A stretch of DNA of 64,000 nt from Vibrio hibernica (lineage in GTDB: Bacteria > Pseudomonadota > Gammaproteobacteria > Enterobacterales > Vibrionaceae), in NCBI RefSeq assembly GCF_015223435.1, contig NZ_VHKO01000014.1, positions 1 to 64,000 of the forward strand, given 5' to 3'. The notes under the pieces are model-generated. The model was not told the DNA's origin, searched no databases, and saw only the letters and a list, made by a program, of their open reading frames with translations. Position numbers and translations under genes: made by a program. The first letter of the stretch is position 1. Each line of letters begins with the position of its first letter. Below are positions 44,146 through 54,753 of this stretch, piece after piece.

Positions 44146-44859
44146 ATGCTCATTATTGCTCATCGAGGCGCTCGTTCAACACATCCTGAGAATACCTTAT
44201 CTGCCATTCAAGCGGCTTTAGATATTGGCTGCCAAGCCATTGAGATCGATGTGCATGAGCATGATGGCCAATTTTGGGTTATTCACGATAAATGGCTAAA
44301 TCGCACCACCGACCATATTGGAAAATTGCATTGGTTGAGTAGTGAGAAACTCAAGAAAGTAAAAATCGCCAAAACAGAAAGCATTCCGACATTAATTGAA
44401 GTATTACAACTCATTGATGGAAAATGTGCGTTAAATATTGAAGTGAAAGGCATACAACATTTCGACCTACTTTATCATCATCTTGATTTTGCCCTTACAC
44501 AATGTCATTTCCGACTTGGACAATTAGTCATTTCTTCTTTTAATCATGATTGGTTAAAACAGATAAAAGATGAACAACCGCAGTGGATTCTCGGTGCGCT
44601 TACCGCATCTAAGGGCATTGATAAAGCAGCATTTGCGGCCCAGTTAGGCGCCATTAGCATTAATTTAGATCTTGATATTATCGATGAAGATTATGTCCAA
44701 CATGCCAAAGAGCTCGGCTTATCGGTATTTGTCTATACGGTCAATCAGCCTGAGGATTGGCAGTGGTTGTCTGATATTGGTGTGGATGGTGTGTTTTGTG
44801 ATTGTCCCGCCAATGCGATTGCACTTTATCCCCAACCTAGCTCATTTTTGTGGCAATAA
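44146..44859 (+). CDS. Glycerophosphodiester phosphodiesterase
   Basis: The 237-residue protein is a GDPD-family enzyme that hydrolyses glycerophosphodiesters to glycerol-3-phosphate and an alcohol. It shows HRGARSTHPENTLSAI near the start with the catalytic His and Glu, EIDVHEHDGQFWVIHD for the metal and second His, and DGVFCDCP near the end. There is no signal peptide, so it resembles cytoplasmic UgpQ rather than periplasmic GlpQ. It stands alone, with no glycerol-phosphate transporter nearby. Confidence 0.92.
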   Translation: MLIIAHRGARSTHPENTLSAIQAALDIGCQAIEIDVHEHDGQFWVIHDKWLNRTTDHIGKLHWLSSEKLKKVKIAKTESIPTLIEVLQLIDGKCALNIEVKGIQHFDLLYHHLDFALTQCHFRLGQLVISSFNHDWLKQIKDEQPQWILGALTASKGIDKAAFAAQLGAISINLDLDIIDEDYVQHAKELGLSVFVYTVNQPEDWQWLSDIGVDGVFCDCPANAIALYPQPSSFLWQ

Positions 44860-44924
44860 CCGACCTTAATTAAAAGCGCCATCTCGTAATAACAAAACAT
44901 GGCTTTCAAGGAAGAAAACGTATT

Positions 44925-45812
44925 ATGACCTACGAATGGTTAGCCCTCACTGCTGCCGCTTTATGGGCGATTTCTAGCTTAATATCGGTGACGCCTGCGC
45001 GCCATTTAGGTTCATTTGCTTATAGCCGTTGGCGCATGGGTTGCACTGCCGTCATGCTGACTAGCTTGGCATGGTTTATTGGTGGCTGGGCAAGCATAGA
45101 ATCAAGTCACATATTGCCGATGGCGCTGTCTGGTTTTGTTGGAATATTTATTGGTGATACCGCTCTTTTTGCCTGCATGAATCGCATGGGACCTCGGCAA
45201 GCAGGATTATTATTTTCTTGTCATGCGGTATTTTCAACGATTTTGGGGTATTGGTTATTTCATGAAACCTTAAGTGGAAAAGAGCTATTCGGAGCCACCA
45301 TGGTTTTTTCTGGTGTCGTCATTGCTATTTTCTTTGGCCGTAAGCAAGCCAATCAACATATTTGGGAAGCCGTTCGAGGCAAAATTCATATCGCGATAGG
45401 ATTAGGTTTATTAGCTGCGTTTTGCCAAGCAATGGGAGGAATCATCGCCAAGCCCGTCATGGAAACCGCCGCCGATCCAGTGGCCGCTTCTGCGATTCGA
45501 ATGATCACCGCTTTTGCTGCTCATCTGACATTAAGAGCAACCGGCGCAAACATTGCCAAACCGTTGCAACATATTAACTGGAAAATTTTAGGCATCACCG
45601 CCATTAATGGTCTGCTAGCAATGGTGTTCGGCATGACATTAATTTTATACGCGCTACAGAAAGGTAATGTTGGCATGGTGGCGCTATTATCCTCCACCAC
45701 CCCGATTATGATTTTACCGTTGCTTTGGATCTACACCAAACAACGCCCCTCTCCTTTTGCGTGGATGGGGGCGGTGCTGGCGGTCGTTGGAACCAGTATT
45801 TTAGTCAGCTAA
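44925..45812 (+). CDS. EamA/DMT-family transporter
   Basis: The 295-residue membrane protein has about ten predicted transmembrane segments arranged as two EamA repeats, each with a conserved Gly/Pro-rich end (RMGPRQAGLLFSCHAVFSTILGYW region; STTPIMILPLLWIY region). The family exports amino acids, nucleotides or other metabolites; the substrate cannot be predicted here. It ends 8 bp before the convergent lutC stop, with no room for a separate terminator. Confidence 0.88.
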   Translation: MTYEWLALTAAALWAISSLISVTPARHLGSFAYSRWRMGCTAVMLTSLAWFIGGWASIESSHILPMALSGFVGIFIGDTALFACMNRMGPRQAGLLFSCHAVFSTILGYWLFHETLSGKELFGATMVFSGVVIAIFFGRKQANQHIWEAVRGKIHIAIGLGLLAAFCQAMGGIIAKPVMETAADPVAASAIRMITAFAAHLTLRATGANIAKPLQHINWKILGITAINGLLAMVFGMTLILYALQKGNVGMVALLSSTTPIMILPLLWIYTKQRPSPFAWMGAVLAVVGTSILVS

Positions 45813-45820
45813 GAAGCGGC

Positions 45821-46480
45821 TTATTGATCCTCTAAAATCACGACGATCAGTTCACTGGGCCCATGAGCCCCATAAGCCAACGTTTGTTGAATATCCGCCG
45901 TTTTAGAGGGCCCTGAAATCAACAACGCATTGGTTGGCATGTTATCCGCCCAATTCTGCACCGCCATAACTTCCAAAAAATGATGATGTAAGGTCGAAGC
46001 ATGAATAACCGCAACATGACAAGGTGGCACTAGAGATAAAGTTCTTGGTTCTTGTGGTGTAGGCCATAATACCAACGTTCCAGTATCGGCAATCCCCGCT
46101 AGAACATGCGTAATACCTACATCAATATTAGTAAATAGTTCAGTTTTCCAACCTTCTATCTCCTGACTAAATTCTTTCACATCAATTCCGGTAAGGCTTT
46201 GTTGAAAAACATGGTGCCATTTTCCTTGCGTACCAATGACAGCCTTTTTCCATCCCTTCTCACCGCTCAACTGATTTAATGTTTGGCTTAGCTGCTCACT
46301 ATGGATGGATTTAATCTCAGCATGACTTGCGCTCAAAGCCTGGCAAAATCGAGTCATTTTCTGTTCATTTGTTTTTTTACCATCACTTCCCCAAGGGTGA
46401 AACGCTATATCCTTCTGCGCCTGTGAGCTGACCTTTGCCATTTTTAAACGCTCTAAAATCTGGTTACGAGAAGTCGTCAT
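45821..46480 (-). CDS. lutC: Lactate utilization protein LutC
   Basis: LutC (LldG) is a DUF162/LUD-domain subunit of the LutABC iron-sulfur L-lactate oxidase. The 219-residue protein has the LUD domain with VGITHVLAGIADTGTLVLWPT and a C-terminal GPSKTADIQQTLAYGAHGPSEL. It overlaps lutB by one base (TAATG), so translation is probably coupled. It is the last gene of the lactate operon. Confidence 0.94.
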   Translation of the reverse strand: MTTSRNQILERLKMAKVSSQAQKDIAFHPWGSDGKKTNEQKMTRFCQALSASHAEIKSIHSEQLSQTLNQLSGEKGWKKAVIGTQGKWHHVFQQSLTGIDVKEFSQEIEGWKTELFTNIDVGITHVLAGIADTGTLVLWPTPQEPRTLSLVPPCHVAVIHASTLHHHFLEVMAVQNWADNMPTNALLISGPSKTADIQQTLAYGAHGPSELIVVILEDQ

Positions 46481-47913
46481 TATTTTTCCCCGCTAAGTTT
46501 ATGACGTTGAGCCATGATGTGGTGCAGTGATCGCTTAGCCAATTTAGGCGCAGTTCGACATTGAGTCCAAGGCCCTATTTTGCTAGGCATGAATGAGCGC
46601 AATTTTGTCGCCATTCCGGTTCCAAAATGATAGAGACTGGGGTGAGAAGCCGCATAAGCAAATCCTTGCATCGCAATATGTTCACTACGACTCGCGGCTG
46701 ATTTTTGCCCTTGAATTGGTACCGTATTTGGCTTGGGATCATTTTTTGCTTCACGTCGTAAACGCTGCAACATTTCAGGTATGGGGATCCGAACCGGACA
46801 CACCTCACCACACGCCCCACATAAACTTGACGCCGTCACTAAATCTTTCGTTTTATCTAAGCCTAAAAGATGCGGTGAGATGATCTTTCCTATTGGCCCC
46901 GGATAAACCGTGCCATAAGCATGACCGCCAATTTTGGTGTACACAGGGCAATGATTCATGCAGGCACCGCAGCGAATACACTGTAAGGTTTTACGCATCT
47001 CTTCATCTTGATAGGCTTGGCTTCTACCGTTATCAAGCAGCACTAAATGTACTTCTTTCGGCCCATCTTTTTCACCTGGCTTTCTCGGTGATGTGATCAT
47101 ATTAAAGTAAGTGGTGATCGCCTGTCCGGTGGCAGAACGAGTTAAAGCACTAAACAGTGGCGGTACATCCGCCAGGTTTTCGACGACTTTTTCAATCCCC
47201 GTGATCGCAATATGAACATTCGGAATGGTCGTCGACATGCGGCCATTGCCTTCATTTTCAACTAAGCATAATGTGCCCGTTTGGGCGACCGCAAAGTTCA
47301 CACCAGACAAACCAATATCGGCATCATGAAATTTTTGGCGTAAACGTGTTCGACCAGTTTGGATCAATTCATCAACATCGACTGTCGGCGTGAAATCGTC
47401 AAGATTCTTTTCAAAAGTATCACTGACCTCTTGTTTGTTTTTATGAATAGCCGGCATGATAATGTGCGATGGTTTATCGCCATCAAGCTGAACAATGTAT
47501 TCACCCATATCACTTTCAAGGCACTCTATGCCCAGCTTCGCCATCTCATGATTAAGTTCTACTTCTTCACTGACCATCGATTTACCTTTGATGATCATCT
47601 TGGCTTGATGACGTTCCGCAATCTTGGCAATAATCTGATTGGCTTCTTCTGCATTTAACGCCCAATGAACTTGGATACCATTATCAATACAGTTAGCTTC
47701 AAGTTGCTCAAGTAATTCCGGGAGTTTTCGTAAACTTCGCTGACGAATAGATTCCGCTAAATCTCGAATGTCCGCTTCTTCTGTGGCATTAGGAAAAACG
47801 CTTTTACGCTTATCCTGTAGGTAATCCATCGCACCTCTAAAATTGGCACGTAATTGCGGATCGGCAAGCGCTACCTTTGCTTGCTCATGAAAGTGCTCCG
47901 GTGACTGGCTCAT
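46480..47913 (-). CDS. lutB: Lactate utilization iron-sulfur protein LutB
   Basis: LutB (LldF) carries two [4Fe-4S] clusters and a LUD domain and passes electrons from lactate to the respiratory chain. The 477-residue protein has the LUD domain in the first ~300 residues (GVNFAVAQTGTLCLVENEGNGR), then ferredoxin motifs CIRCGACMNHCP and CGACGEVCP. It overlaps lutA by 4 bp and lutC by 1 bp, a tightly coupled trio. Confidence 0.95.
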   Translation of the reverse strand: MSQSPEHFHEQAKVALADPQLRANFRGAMDYLQDKRKSVFPNATEEADIRDLAESIRQRSLRKLPELLEQLEANCIDNGIQVHWALNAEEANQIIAKIAERHQAKMIIKGKSMVSEEVELNHEMAKLGIECLESDMGEYIVQLDGDKPSHIIMPAIHKNKQEVSDTFEKNLDDFTPTVDVDELIQTGRTRLRQKFHDADIGLSGVNFAVAQTGTLCLVENEGNGRMSTTIPNVHIAITGIEKVVENLADVPPLFSALTRSATGQAITTYFNMITSPRKPGEKDGPKEVHLVLLDNGRSQAYQDEEMRKTLQCIRCGACMNHCPVYTKIGGHAYGTVYPGPIGKIISPHLLGLDKTKDLVTASSLCGACGEVCPVRIPIPEMLQRLRREAKNDPKPNTVPIQGQKSAASRSEHIAMQGFAYAASHPSLYHFGTGMATKLRSFMPSKIGPWTQCRTAPKLAKRSLHHIMAQRHKLSGEK

Positions 47914-48668
47914 GATGGGCTCCTTTGCGTACGCTCTAATAAAAAGCTCGCTAAATGTCGTCCACGCATCGCCTTCCCTTGATATTCAAGAGCGCCGTTA
48001 ATATTCAGTAGACACCCCCAATCGGCGCTCACCAGTGTTTCTGCTTTGGTTTCAAGGATATGGTGAGTTTTATCTTCTACCATGGCGGCCGAAATATCCG
48101 GATGACGAACAGAGAATGTGCCACCGAAACCGCAACATTCACTTTCATAATCTTGCATTCGTAGATCCACATTATCTAACTGTTCGATAAGCTGTGTGGC
48201 AGTAACATGTACATTCATTTCACGACGAGCGGCACATGAAGTATGCATCACTACCGCCATAGGATCGCCTTGATCTTCCAAGCGAATTCTGCACACTTTA
48301 ATTAAAAATTCCGTTAGCTCAAATACGCGATCACAAAATTCACCCACCTTTTCTTGGTGGCTATCTTCTTTAAATAAACGACGATAATGATGATGCATCA
48401 TCCCACCACAAGAGCCGGATAATACAATCACCGGGTAAGGTTTAGGAAACAGTGCGATTTGGCTTAGCGCGATTTGTTTCGCTTCATCATCATAACCGGA
48501 AGTGTAAGCAGGCTGACCGCAGCATGTTTGCTTTTCAATAAAAACGACATCGATCCCTTGCTGTTCTAATAACGTCATGGCATCAAGACCTGCCTCTGGA
48601 TCAAAGACATCCACAAGACAAGTGGCGTAGAAATACACCTTTTTCGGTTTTGCAGGATAAATACGCAT
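47910..48668 (-). CDS. lutA: Lactate utilization protein LutA
   Basis: LutA (LldE) is a 252-residue protein with two CCG domains (DUF224), seen as TCCGQPAYTSGY near residue 48 and ECCGFGGTFSVRH near residue 186. Such domains bind an unusual Fe-S cluster in heterodisulfide reductase-like and glycolate-oxidase-like complexes. With LutB and LutC it forms the non-flavin L-lactate dehydrogenase complex. It follows the permease after 81 bp. Confidence 0.95.
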   Translation of the reverse strand: MRIYPAKPKKVYFYATCLVDVFDPEAGLDAMTLLEQQGIDVVFIEKQTCCGQPAYTSGYDDEAKQIALSQIALFPKPYPVIVLSGSCGGMMHHHYRRLFKEDSHQEKVGEFCDRVFELTEFLIKVCRIRLEDQGDPMAVVMHTSCAARREMNVHVTATQLIEQLDNVDLRMQDYESECCGFGGTFSVRHPDISAAMVEDKTHHILETKAETLVSADWGCLLNINGALEYQGKAMRGRHLASFLLERTQRSPS

Positions 48669-48749
48669 GGGCTTCTCCGATAAAGAGCTGGCTATTCACA
48701 TTCCATAGCCAGCGATTACTCATTTAATCTTTTAATTTATAAATCGATA

Positions 48750-50447
48750 TTATGGGGATACCATCAAAACATCGGTCATGTGGACTCCGTAAATCAATAC
48801 CATTCCGATCACACCAGTCACCACCAAATAATAAAATGTCGGTATAATGGTCTTGCGTAAAATGATGCCTTCTCGTCCAAGTAGACCTACCGTTGCCGAA
48901 GCAGCCACAACATTATGAATAGCAATCATGTTACCTGCTGCTGCGCCGACTGCTTGTAAGGCAATAACAACAACACTGGATATTCCCAACGTCTGTGCAG
49001 CTTCAAATTGAAATTGACTAAACATCATATTAGAAATCGTATTCGATCCAGCGATAAAAGCTCCCAGCGCACCAACGGTGGCACTTAAAGCAGGGAAAGC
49101 CTCGCCAACCGCATTCGAGGCAAAGTTTGCAGTCATAACTGGCATACTGGCTAAATCCGAGTAATTCACACCAGAGTTAATAAATATGCGCACCATTGGA
49201 ATGGTAAAAACCAGTACAAATCCAGCGCCAATCAACGTCTTGGTAGATTCGCCCAATGCTTTTCCCATCGGAACCAAACTACGTGACTGCAGTAATACCG
49301 CGAGTAAAGCAACAAAAACCAGGATCCCACCAGGTAAATAAAGAGGTGCAATAGAGGTACTCACTCCGGCTTCACCTAAAATATTATTGAAGGACACATT
49401 GATGCTTAGCAACCAGCCCAAAAAGTCTTTATTCACACGGCTTAATACTAAAATGATGGCTAACAATAAATAAGGTAACCACGCTAACACCAAGCCCATC
49501 GGTTTAGTTTTAATCTCATCAAGATTCATTTTTAATGAACCTAACCATTGGGCGGGCCAATCTTTCTCTTGAGGAAAATCCCAAGTGGTTTTAGGTACAA
49601 GGAAATTGAACTTTGCTGCGGTAACTACAATGGCCAATCCAAATAGCCCGCCCACTAGCGATGGAAATTCAGGACCAAGAAACACCCCGGTTATCGCATA
49701 AGGCACCGTGAAGGCAATGCCTGAAAACAAAGCAAATGGCAGAATATCCAATCCGGCAGTCCAACTGCGTTTCTGACCAAAAAAACGAGTCAGCATCATT
49801 GCCATAAGCACAGGAATCAATGTCCCCACAACCGCATGAGTCAATGCAACGGTCGAGGTAATTTGTTGTAGGTATGCCTCCCAATTAGAGCCATGAGACA
49901 CTAAAGTTTCGGTAATATTATGGGTATCTAACCCCTTACTTACACCGATTAAAATAGGCGTGCCAACCGCGCCAAAAGAAACCGGTGTTGATTGGATCAT
50001 CATGCCCATTAACACCGCCGCCAGCGCAGGAAAACCAATCGCGACAAGCAGTGGAGCCACAATCGCTGCAGGCGTACCAAATCCAGAAGCGCCCTCGATA
50101 AACGAACCAAAACACCAAGCAATGATAATGGCTTGAACTCGGCGATCGGGTGAAATATCGATAAAACCATTCCGAATGGTCGTGATGGCTCCTGTGTATT
50201 TTAAGGTATTGAGTAAAAGGATCGCTCCAAACACAATCCACAACACAGTTACCGTGACCCCTAACCCTTGCAATATCGAGGCAATCACTCTATTGGCTGA
50301 CATATCCCAAAAAGTTAACGCAATCAAAACGGTTAATCCAAATGCAACTGGCATGGCTTTTTTCGCTGGCCAATTAAGACCAACCAAAAGAACCGCAGCT
50401 ACCACTATGGGAGAAAATGCGATGATGGCTAATAATGAATCATTCAT
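48750..50447 (-). CDS. lldP: L-lactate permease
   Basis: The 565-residue inner-membrane protein has 12-14 hydrophobic segments and the LctP/LldP family sequence, including [32 protein letters not shown] and [19 protein letters not shown]. The family imports L-lactate, D-lactate or glycolate by proton symport. Its position at the head of a run ending in lutABC makes lactate the likely substrate. The upstream spacer contains a perfect 10-bp inverted repeat. Confidence 0.94.
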   Translation of the reverse strand: MNDSLLAIIAFSPIVVAAVLLVGLNWPAKKAMPVAFGLTVLIALTFWDMSANRVIASILQGLGVTVTVLWIVFGAILLLNTLKYTGAITTIRNGFIDISPDRRVQAIIIAWCFGSFIEGASGFGTPAAIVAPLLVAIGFPALAAVLMGMMIQSTPVSFGAVGTPILIGVSKGLDTHNITETLVSHGSNWEAYLQQITSTVALTHAVVGTLIPVLMAMMLTRFFGQKRSWTAGLDILPFALFSGIAFTVPYAITGVFLGPEFPSLVGGLFGLAIVVTAAKFNFLVPKTTWDFPQEKDWPAQWLGSLKMNLDEIKTKPMGLVLAWLPYLLLAIILVLSRVNKDFLGWLLSINVSFNNILGEAGVSTSIAPLYLPGGILVFVALLAVLLQSRSLVPMGKALGESTKTLIGAGFVLVFTIPMVRIFINSGVNYSDLASMPVMTANFASNAVGEAFPALSATVGALGAFIAGSNTISNMMFSQFQFEAAQTLGISSVVVIALQAVGAAAGNMIAIHNVVAASATVGLLGREGIILRKTIIPTFYYLVVTGVIGMVLIYGVHMTDVLMVSP

Positions 50448-50489
50448 AGGCTGCTTCCTTGTCGTTAAGCTCTTAATCTTAATTGATGC

Positions 50490-50520
50490 CTTAATTCGCC
50501 TGTGTAAGGTGCGAATTAAG
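50490..50520. promoter_or_regulatory. Perfect inverted repeat upstream of lldP
   Basis: CTTAATTCGC (50490-50499) and GCGAATTAAG (50511-50520) are exact reverse complements separated by 11 bp. They lie 43 bp upstream of lldP in the spacer shared with the divergent LysR gene. This could be an operator or a leader hairpin; there is no T run to make it a terminator of either gene. Confidence 0.6.
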
Positions 50521-50650
50521 TAATGAACTTCGTTTCACGTTATTTTTATAATTTATGAACAAGTTGTTAACTCGGAGTGAATATAGGGCTTTTTATTTTA
50601 TGCATTTAGGGAAATAATGAATTTCATTCTTTCCAAAATAGGTTTAATTA

Positions 50651-51550
50651 ATGAGAGCTGATGATTTAATTTTATTCGCTCAGGTCGTCGAGCTGGGGAG
50701 CTTCACTAAGGTCGTAGATAAAAATAACCTTACAAATTCAGTAGTTAGTAAAAGAATAACAAGATTAGAAAAGGAGTTAGGAGTACAGCTATTATATCGA
50801 ACAACGCGTAAATTGACGCTAACCGAAGCAGGTAAAGCTCTACTGGCAAGTGCGATAAATGTGAAGCTCGCCACTCAAGAAGCGATCGATGCCGTAGCGG
50901 GGTTGGGCGAAAATATCAGTGGTCATATAAAAATGTCAGTGCCAACCATCTCTGGCGATCTCATCTTAGCGGATGCCGTGGCAGAATTTTGTAATTTACA
51001 CCCAGGATTAACGGTCGATATGTCTCTCGATAATCGATTTGTTGATTTAATTGAAGGCGGTTATGGCTTAGCTATTCGTACTGGCTACTTAGACGACTCC
51101 AGTTTAATCGCCCGTCATATTTTAGATTCTCAATGGGTCGTGTGCGCTTCTCCCACTTATGTCGCTCGCAACGGAAAACCACTTCAACCAAGCGATTTAA
51201 CCACACACAATTGCTTGCAATACGCCTACCAAACAACGGGCGCTTGCGACTGGGAATTTAAGGGAAATAAAGGTAATTATTTAATTAAGGTGACCGGATC
51301 TTTTTCTACCGATAATGCAACCGCACTCCGCAAAGCCGTATTAGCTGGGCATGGTGTGGCTTATTTACCTCGCTGCCTTGTCTACCACGATCTACGTAAT
51401 GGGGAATTAATCGATATTTTCCCTGAACAGGTTGGGAAAAAACTGGGAGTGTATGCGGTGTATCCTTTCACTCGACAACTTCCTAACAATGTTAGGTTAT
51501 TAATCGAGCATATCCGCACGCGTTATCTGTCCATTTCTCATTATTTTTAA
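50651..51550 (+). CDS. LysR-family regulator, probably of the lactate genes
   Basis: The 299-residue protein has the N-terminal LysR winged helix (1-60: LGSFTKVVDKNNLTNSVVSKRITRLEKELG, in part) and a periplasmic-binding-like effector domain (about 90-290). It is transcribed away from lldP-lutABC with 203 bp between, the usual layout for a LysR gene and its target. Regulation of lactate use is therefore inferred. No typical enterobacterial LldR (GntR) is present here. The Shine-Dalgarno is poor. Confidence 0.88.
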   Translation: MRADDLILFAQVVELGSFTKVVDKNNLTNSVVSKRITRLEKELGVQLLYRTTRKLTLTEAGKALLASAINVKLATQEAIDAVAGLGENISGHIKMSVPTISGDLILADAVAEFCNLHPGLTVDMSLDNRFVDLIEGGYGLAIRTGYLDDSSLIARHILDSQWVVCASPTYVARNGKPLQPSDLTTHNCLQYAYQTTGACDWEFKGNKGNYLIKVTGSFSTDNATALRKAVLAGHGVAYLPRCLVYHDLRNGELIDIFPEQVGKKLGVYAVYPFTRQLPNNVRLLIEHIRTRYLSISHYF

Positions 51551-51582
51551 TCTTATACTTGTAAGCTTGCCAGTACACCCGA

Positions 51583-52554
51583 TCACGCTCTAGGAAACGG
51601 AAATGCAGTGACTTGATCGATATGATCACAACCGATCGCCAGCATAATCAAGCGATCAATACCCAATGCGACTCCTGCGCATTGGGGTAAACCTGCGTCT
51701 AATGCGGCAATTAAATGATGATCTATCGGTTGTGGTTTTAATCCCATTGCCAATCGTTGCTGATTGTCTTGCTCAAAGCGAGAAAGCTGCTCTTTGGCAT
51801 CATCTAACTCATGGAAACCATTCGCCAGTTCCATGCCTTTAAAATACACCTCAAATCGATCTGCAACACGTTTATCATCTTGATTGATTTTGGCTAGCGC
51901 TGCTTGTGATGCTGGAAAATCATAAACCATGACTGGCACGATTTTCCCTATGTGTGGCTCAATACCAATGCTAAATAACAATTGGAGTAACGTATCTCGA
52001 TCTTGTTCAGGCTCAGCAATATCCGATAGACCTAAAGTCGCTGCCGCTTGCTTCAACTGCTGCATGCTCCCTTCTAGTGGACACACTTGTAATACTTGCA
52101 AGAATGCTTGCTGATAGGTCATTTTTTCGCATGATTGGCACGATAAAACCAATTGTAATAACGCATCCATTTCAGCCATTAGATCATGGTGATCAAAACC
52201 GACTCGATACCATTCCAACATCGTAAATTCTGGGTTGTGATAACGGCCATTTTCTTCATTACGAAAGGCTTTATTGATTTGATAAATACAGCCGCTGCCG
52301 GCCGCCAATAAGCGCTTCATATGAAATTCAGGGCTGGTCATCAAGAAGACAGGTTGGCCATGCGCGAAATCCGGGCCGATGAATTCGGTTTTAAAGGTAT
52401 GCAGATGAACATCGGTCACCGTCGCATGACTCATTGCAGGCGTATCGACTTCAAGCACATTTCTATTTGCAAAAAATGCACGGATTTGTTGGATCAGCTT
52501 TGCTCGCTGTTGAAGCTGGGGAATTGAAGCGGAAGGTTGCCACTGCTGCATCAT
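51583..52554 (-). CDS. epmA: EF-P lysyltransferase EpmA
   Basis: EpmA (PoxA/GenX) attaches (R)-beta-lysine to Lys34 of elongation factor P. The 323-residue protein is a lysyl-tRNA-synthetase paralogue that has the class II catalytic core but lacks the anticodon-binding domain, as its length shows. Motifs include [35 protein letters not shown] and [18 protein letters not shown]. It is divergent from frdABCD, as in E. coli; its partner epmB and substrate efp lie just past frdD. Confidence 0.96.
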   Translation of the reverse strand: MMQQWQPSASIPQLQQRAKLIQQIRAFFANRNVLEVDTPAMSHATVTDVHLHTFKTEFIGPDFAHGQPVFLMTSPEFHMKRLLAAGSGCIYQINKAFRNEENGRYHNPEFTMLEWYRVGFDHHDLMAEMDALLQLVLSCQSCEKMTYQQAFLQVLQVCPLEGSMQQLKQAAATLGLSDIAEPEQDRDTLLQLLFSIGIEPHIGKIVPVMVYDFPASQAALAKINQDDKRVADRFEVYFKGMELANGFHELDDAKEQLSRFEQDNQQRLAMGLKPQPIDHHLIAALDAGLPQCAGVALGIDRLIMLAIGCDHIDQVTAFPFPRA

Positions 52555-52908
52555 ACGATCTCATAAAATAAAGTAAGTACGAATAATAAATCGCCCAACA
52601 ATACAAAGAAAGCAGAACCGCCTATGCTACTCAATTTACCCCTCAGTTAAATCAAATCGCGCCATCAACAGCGCTCTCTTTCATCATAATTTTTATTGAA
52701 AATCAGACACCAATAACAGCTTTGACTTTAAGGTACCCATTTAGGAGTATTATCACACCTATATACCCAGTCAGATCAATTTATTTCGCCAAAGAGTTGC
52801 ATACACTTGCCCCTGTCAAAAAAAACTATTTTTCCAATCGTGCTCATGAAGACCCTCAAATAAACTAAAACGGTATCTACATGAGCCCTCACACACTGGA
52901 GGATAACT
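52555..52908. other. Divergent epmA/frdA regulatory gap
   Basis: This 354-bp gap has no credible gene. A TTGACT hexamer at 52722-52727 with GAGTAT 17 bp later may be the frd promoter, and GGAGGA at 52899-52904 is the frdA ribosome-binding site. I looked for an FNR site (TTGAT-N4-ATCAA), expected for fumarate reductase, and found only half-sites. Confidence 0.45.
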
Positions 52909-54753
52909 GTGAAAGTCATAACCACAGATATCGCAGTAATCGGAGCTGGCGGCGCTGGCTTACGTACTGCAATTGCGGCAGCAGAAGCAAACCCTGAACT
53001 TGAAGTAGCACTGATTTCAAAAGTGTATCCGATGCGTTCACACACGGTTGCTGCCGAAGGCGGTTCAGCAGCAGTTATCAAGGAAGAAGACAGCTTAGAC
53101 AACCATTTCAACGATACTGTTGGTGGTGGTGATTGGCTATGTGAACAGGATGTTGTTGAATATTTCGTTGCGAATTCTACTCGCGAAATGATCCAAATGG
53201 AGCAATGGGGTTGCCCTTGGAGTCGTAAAGAAAATGGTGATGTGAACGTGCGCCGTTTTGGTGGCATGAAAATCGAACGCACTTGGTTTGCCGCCGATAA
53301 AACCGGCTTCCATATGCTGCACACTCTTTTCCAAACCTCAATCAAATACCCAAACATCAAACGTTTCGATGAATACTTCGTGGTCGATCTGCTCGTTAAT
53401 GAAGAAACCGTTGATGGCGAAGGTATTGCTCATAACGAAACAACAAAAGAAGCCCAAGGCATTGTTGCGATCCACATGTCTGAAGGCGAGCTAGTTGCGA
53501 TCAAAGCAAAATCAGTCGTACTGGCCACTGGCGGCGCGGGTCGTGTTTATCACACCAACACCAATGGCGGCATTGTGACTGGCGATGGTATGGCAATGGC
53601 GTACCGTCACGGCGTACCGCTACGTGACATGGAATTTGTGCAATATCATCCAACGGGTTTACCTGGCACGGGCATTTTAATGACCGAAGGCTGTCGTGGT
53701 GAAGGCGGCATCATCGTTAATAAAAATGGCTACCGTTACTTGCAAGATTACGGCATGGGCCCTGAAACCCCGGTTGGCGAGCCGAAAAACAAATATATGG
53801 AACTTGGCCCGCGTGACAAAGTGTCTCAAGCGTTCTGGCACGAACAGCAAAAAGGCAACACCATCAAACACCCGCTTGGTGATGTGGTCATGCTTGATTT
53901 ACGTCATTTAGGAGAGGAATACCTAAATGAGCGTCTGCCATTTATCTGCGAACTAGCTAAAGCTTACGTCAACGTTGATCCAGCTAAAGAGCCAATTCCC
54001 ATTCGCCCAACCGTGCACTACACCATGGGCGGAATTGAAACCAACGGCCAGTGTGAAACTCGCATTAAAGGTCTATTTGCTGTTGGTGAATGTGCATCAG
54101 TTGGCTTACATGGCGCGAACCGTTTAGGTTCAAATTCATTGGCTGAATTTGTGGTCTTTGGTCGTGTTGCTGGTGAACATGCCGCGCAACGAGCAAAAGA
54201 ATTCAAAGGCTGGAACGACGCTAGCATCAACGCTCAAATTCAAGCGACCGAAGATCGCATTCAAACTCTTCTCAACCAAGAAGGCGATGAAAGCTGGTCA
54301 GATATTCGCACCGAAATGGGTCATTCGATGGAATCCGGTTGTGGTATTTACCGTCAAGAAGACTTGATGCAAGCCACTATTGATAAGCTGACTGAACTGA
54401 AAGCGCGCTACAAAAAAATCAGCATTCAAAATAAAGGTCAGGTATTTAACACCGATCTGCTTTATGCAATTGAAATTGGTTATGGCTTAGATGTCGCCGA
54501 AGCGATGGCCCAATCGGCAATTCGTCGTACCGAATCTCGCGGAGCACACCAACGTTTAGATGAAGGTTGTACTACTCGCGACGATGAAAATTTCTTAAAG
54601 CACACCCTGTCGTTCTACCAAGAAGATGCCGCGCCAGTGATCGATTACAGCCCAGTAAAAATCACTAAGTCTCAGCCTAAAGCTCGCCTATATGGCGCGG
54701 CGGCTGAAGAAGCGGCAGCCAAAGAAGCGGCTGATGCGAAGGAGACCAAATAA
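52909..54753 (+). CDS. frdA: Fumarate reductase flavoprotein subunit
   Basis: FrdA reduces fumarate to succinate at a covalently bound FAD during anaerobic respiration. The 614-residue protein starts at a GTG after GGAGGA. It shows the Rossmann [20 protein letters not shown], the flavin-linking histidine in [14 protein letters not shown] (about residue 45), and [15 protein letters not shown] and [20 protein letters not shown]. An Ala/Glu/Lys-rich tail makes it slightly longer than E. coli FrdA. frdB starts at its last base. Confidence 0.97.
   Translation: MKVITTDIAVIGAGGAGLRTAIAAAEANPELEVALISKVYPMRSHTVAAEGGSAAVIKEEDSLDNHFNDTVGGGDWLCEQDVVEYFVANSTREMIQMEQWGCPWSRKENGDVNVRRFGGMKIERTWFAADKTGFHMLHTLFQTSIKYPNIKRFDEYFVVDLLVNEETVDGEGIAHNETTKEAQGIVAIHMSEGELVAIKAKSVVLATGGAGRVYHTNTNGGIVTGDGMAMAYRHGVPLRDMEFVQYHPTGLPGTGILMTEGCRGEGGIIVNKNGYRYLQDYGMGPETPVGEPKNKYMELGPRDKVSQAFWHEQQKGNTIKHPLGDVVMLDLRHLGEEYLNERLPFICELAKAYVNVDPAKEPIPIRPTVHYTMGGIETNGQCETRIKGLFAVGECASVGLHGANRLGSNSLAEFVVFGRVAGEHAAQRAKEFKGWNDASINAQIQATEDRIQTLLNQEGDESWSDIRTEMGHSMESGCGIYRQEDLMQATIDKLTELKARYKKISIQNKGQVFNTDLLYAIEIGYGLDVAEAMAQSAIRRTESRGAHQRLDEGCTTRDDENFLKHTLSFYQEDAAPVIDYSPVKITKSQPKARLYGAAAEEAAAKEAADAKETK

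Noticed and set aside
52555..52908. FNR or CRP site for frdABCD
   Set aside because: Only isolated ATCAA half-sites and no TTGAT-N4-ATCAA or TGTGA-N6-TCACA palindrome were seen.
52776..53360. 194-codon ORF on the minus strand across the frdA start
   Set aside because: It lies antisense to frdA, and its protein has no recognisable family or coding character. It is a shadow of a strongly conserved gene.
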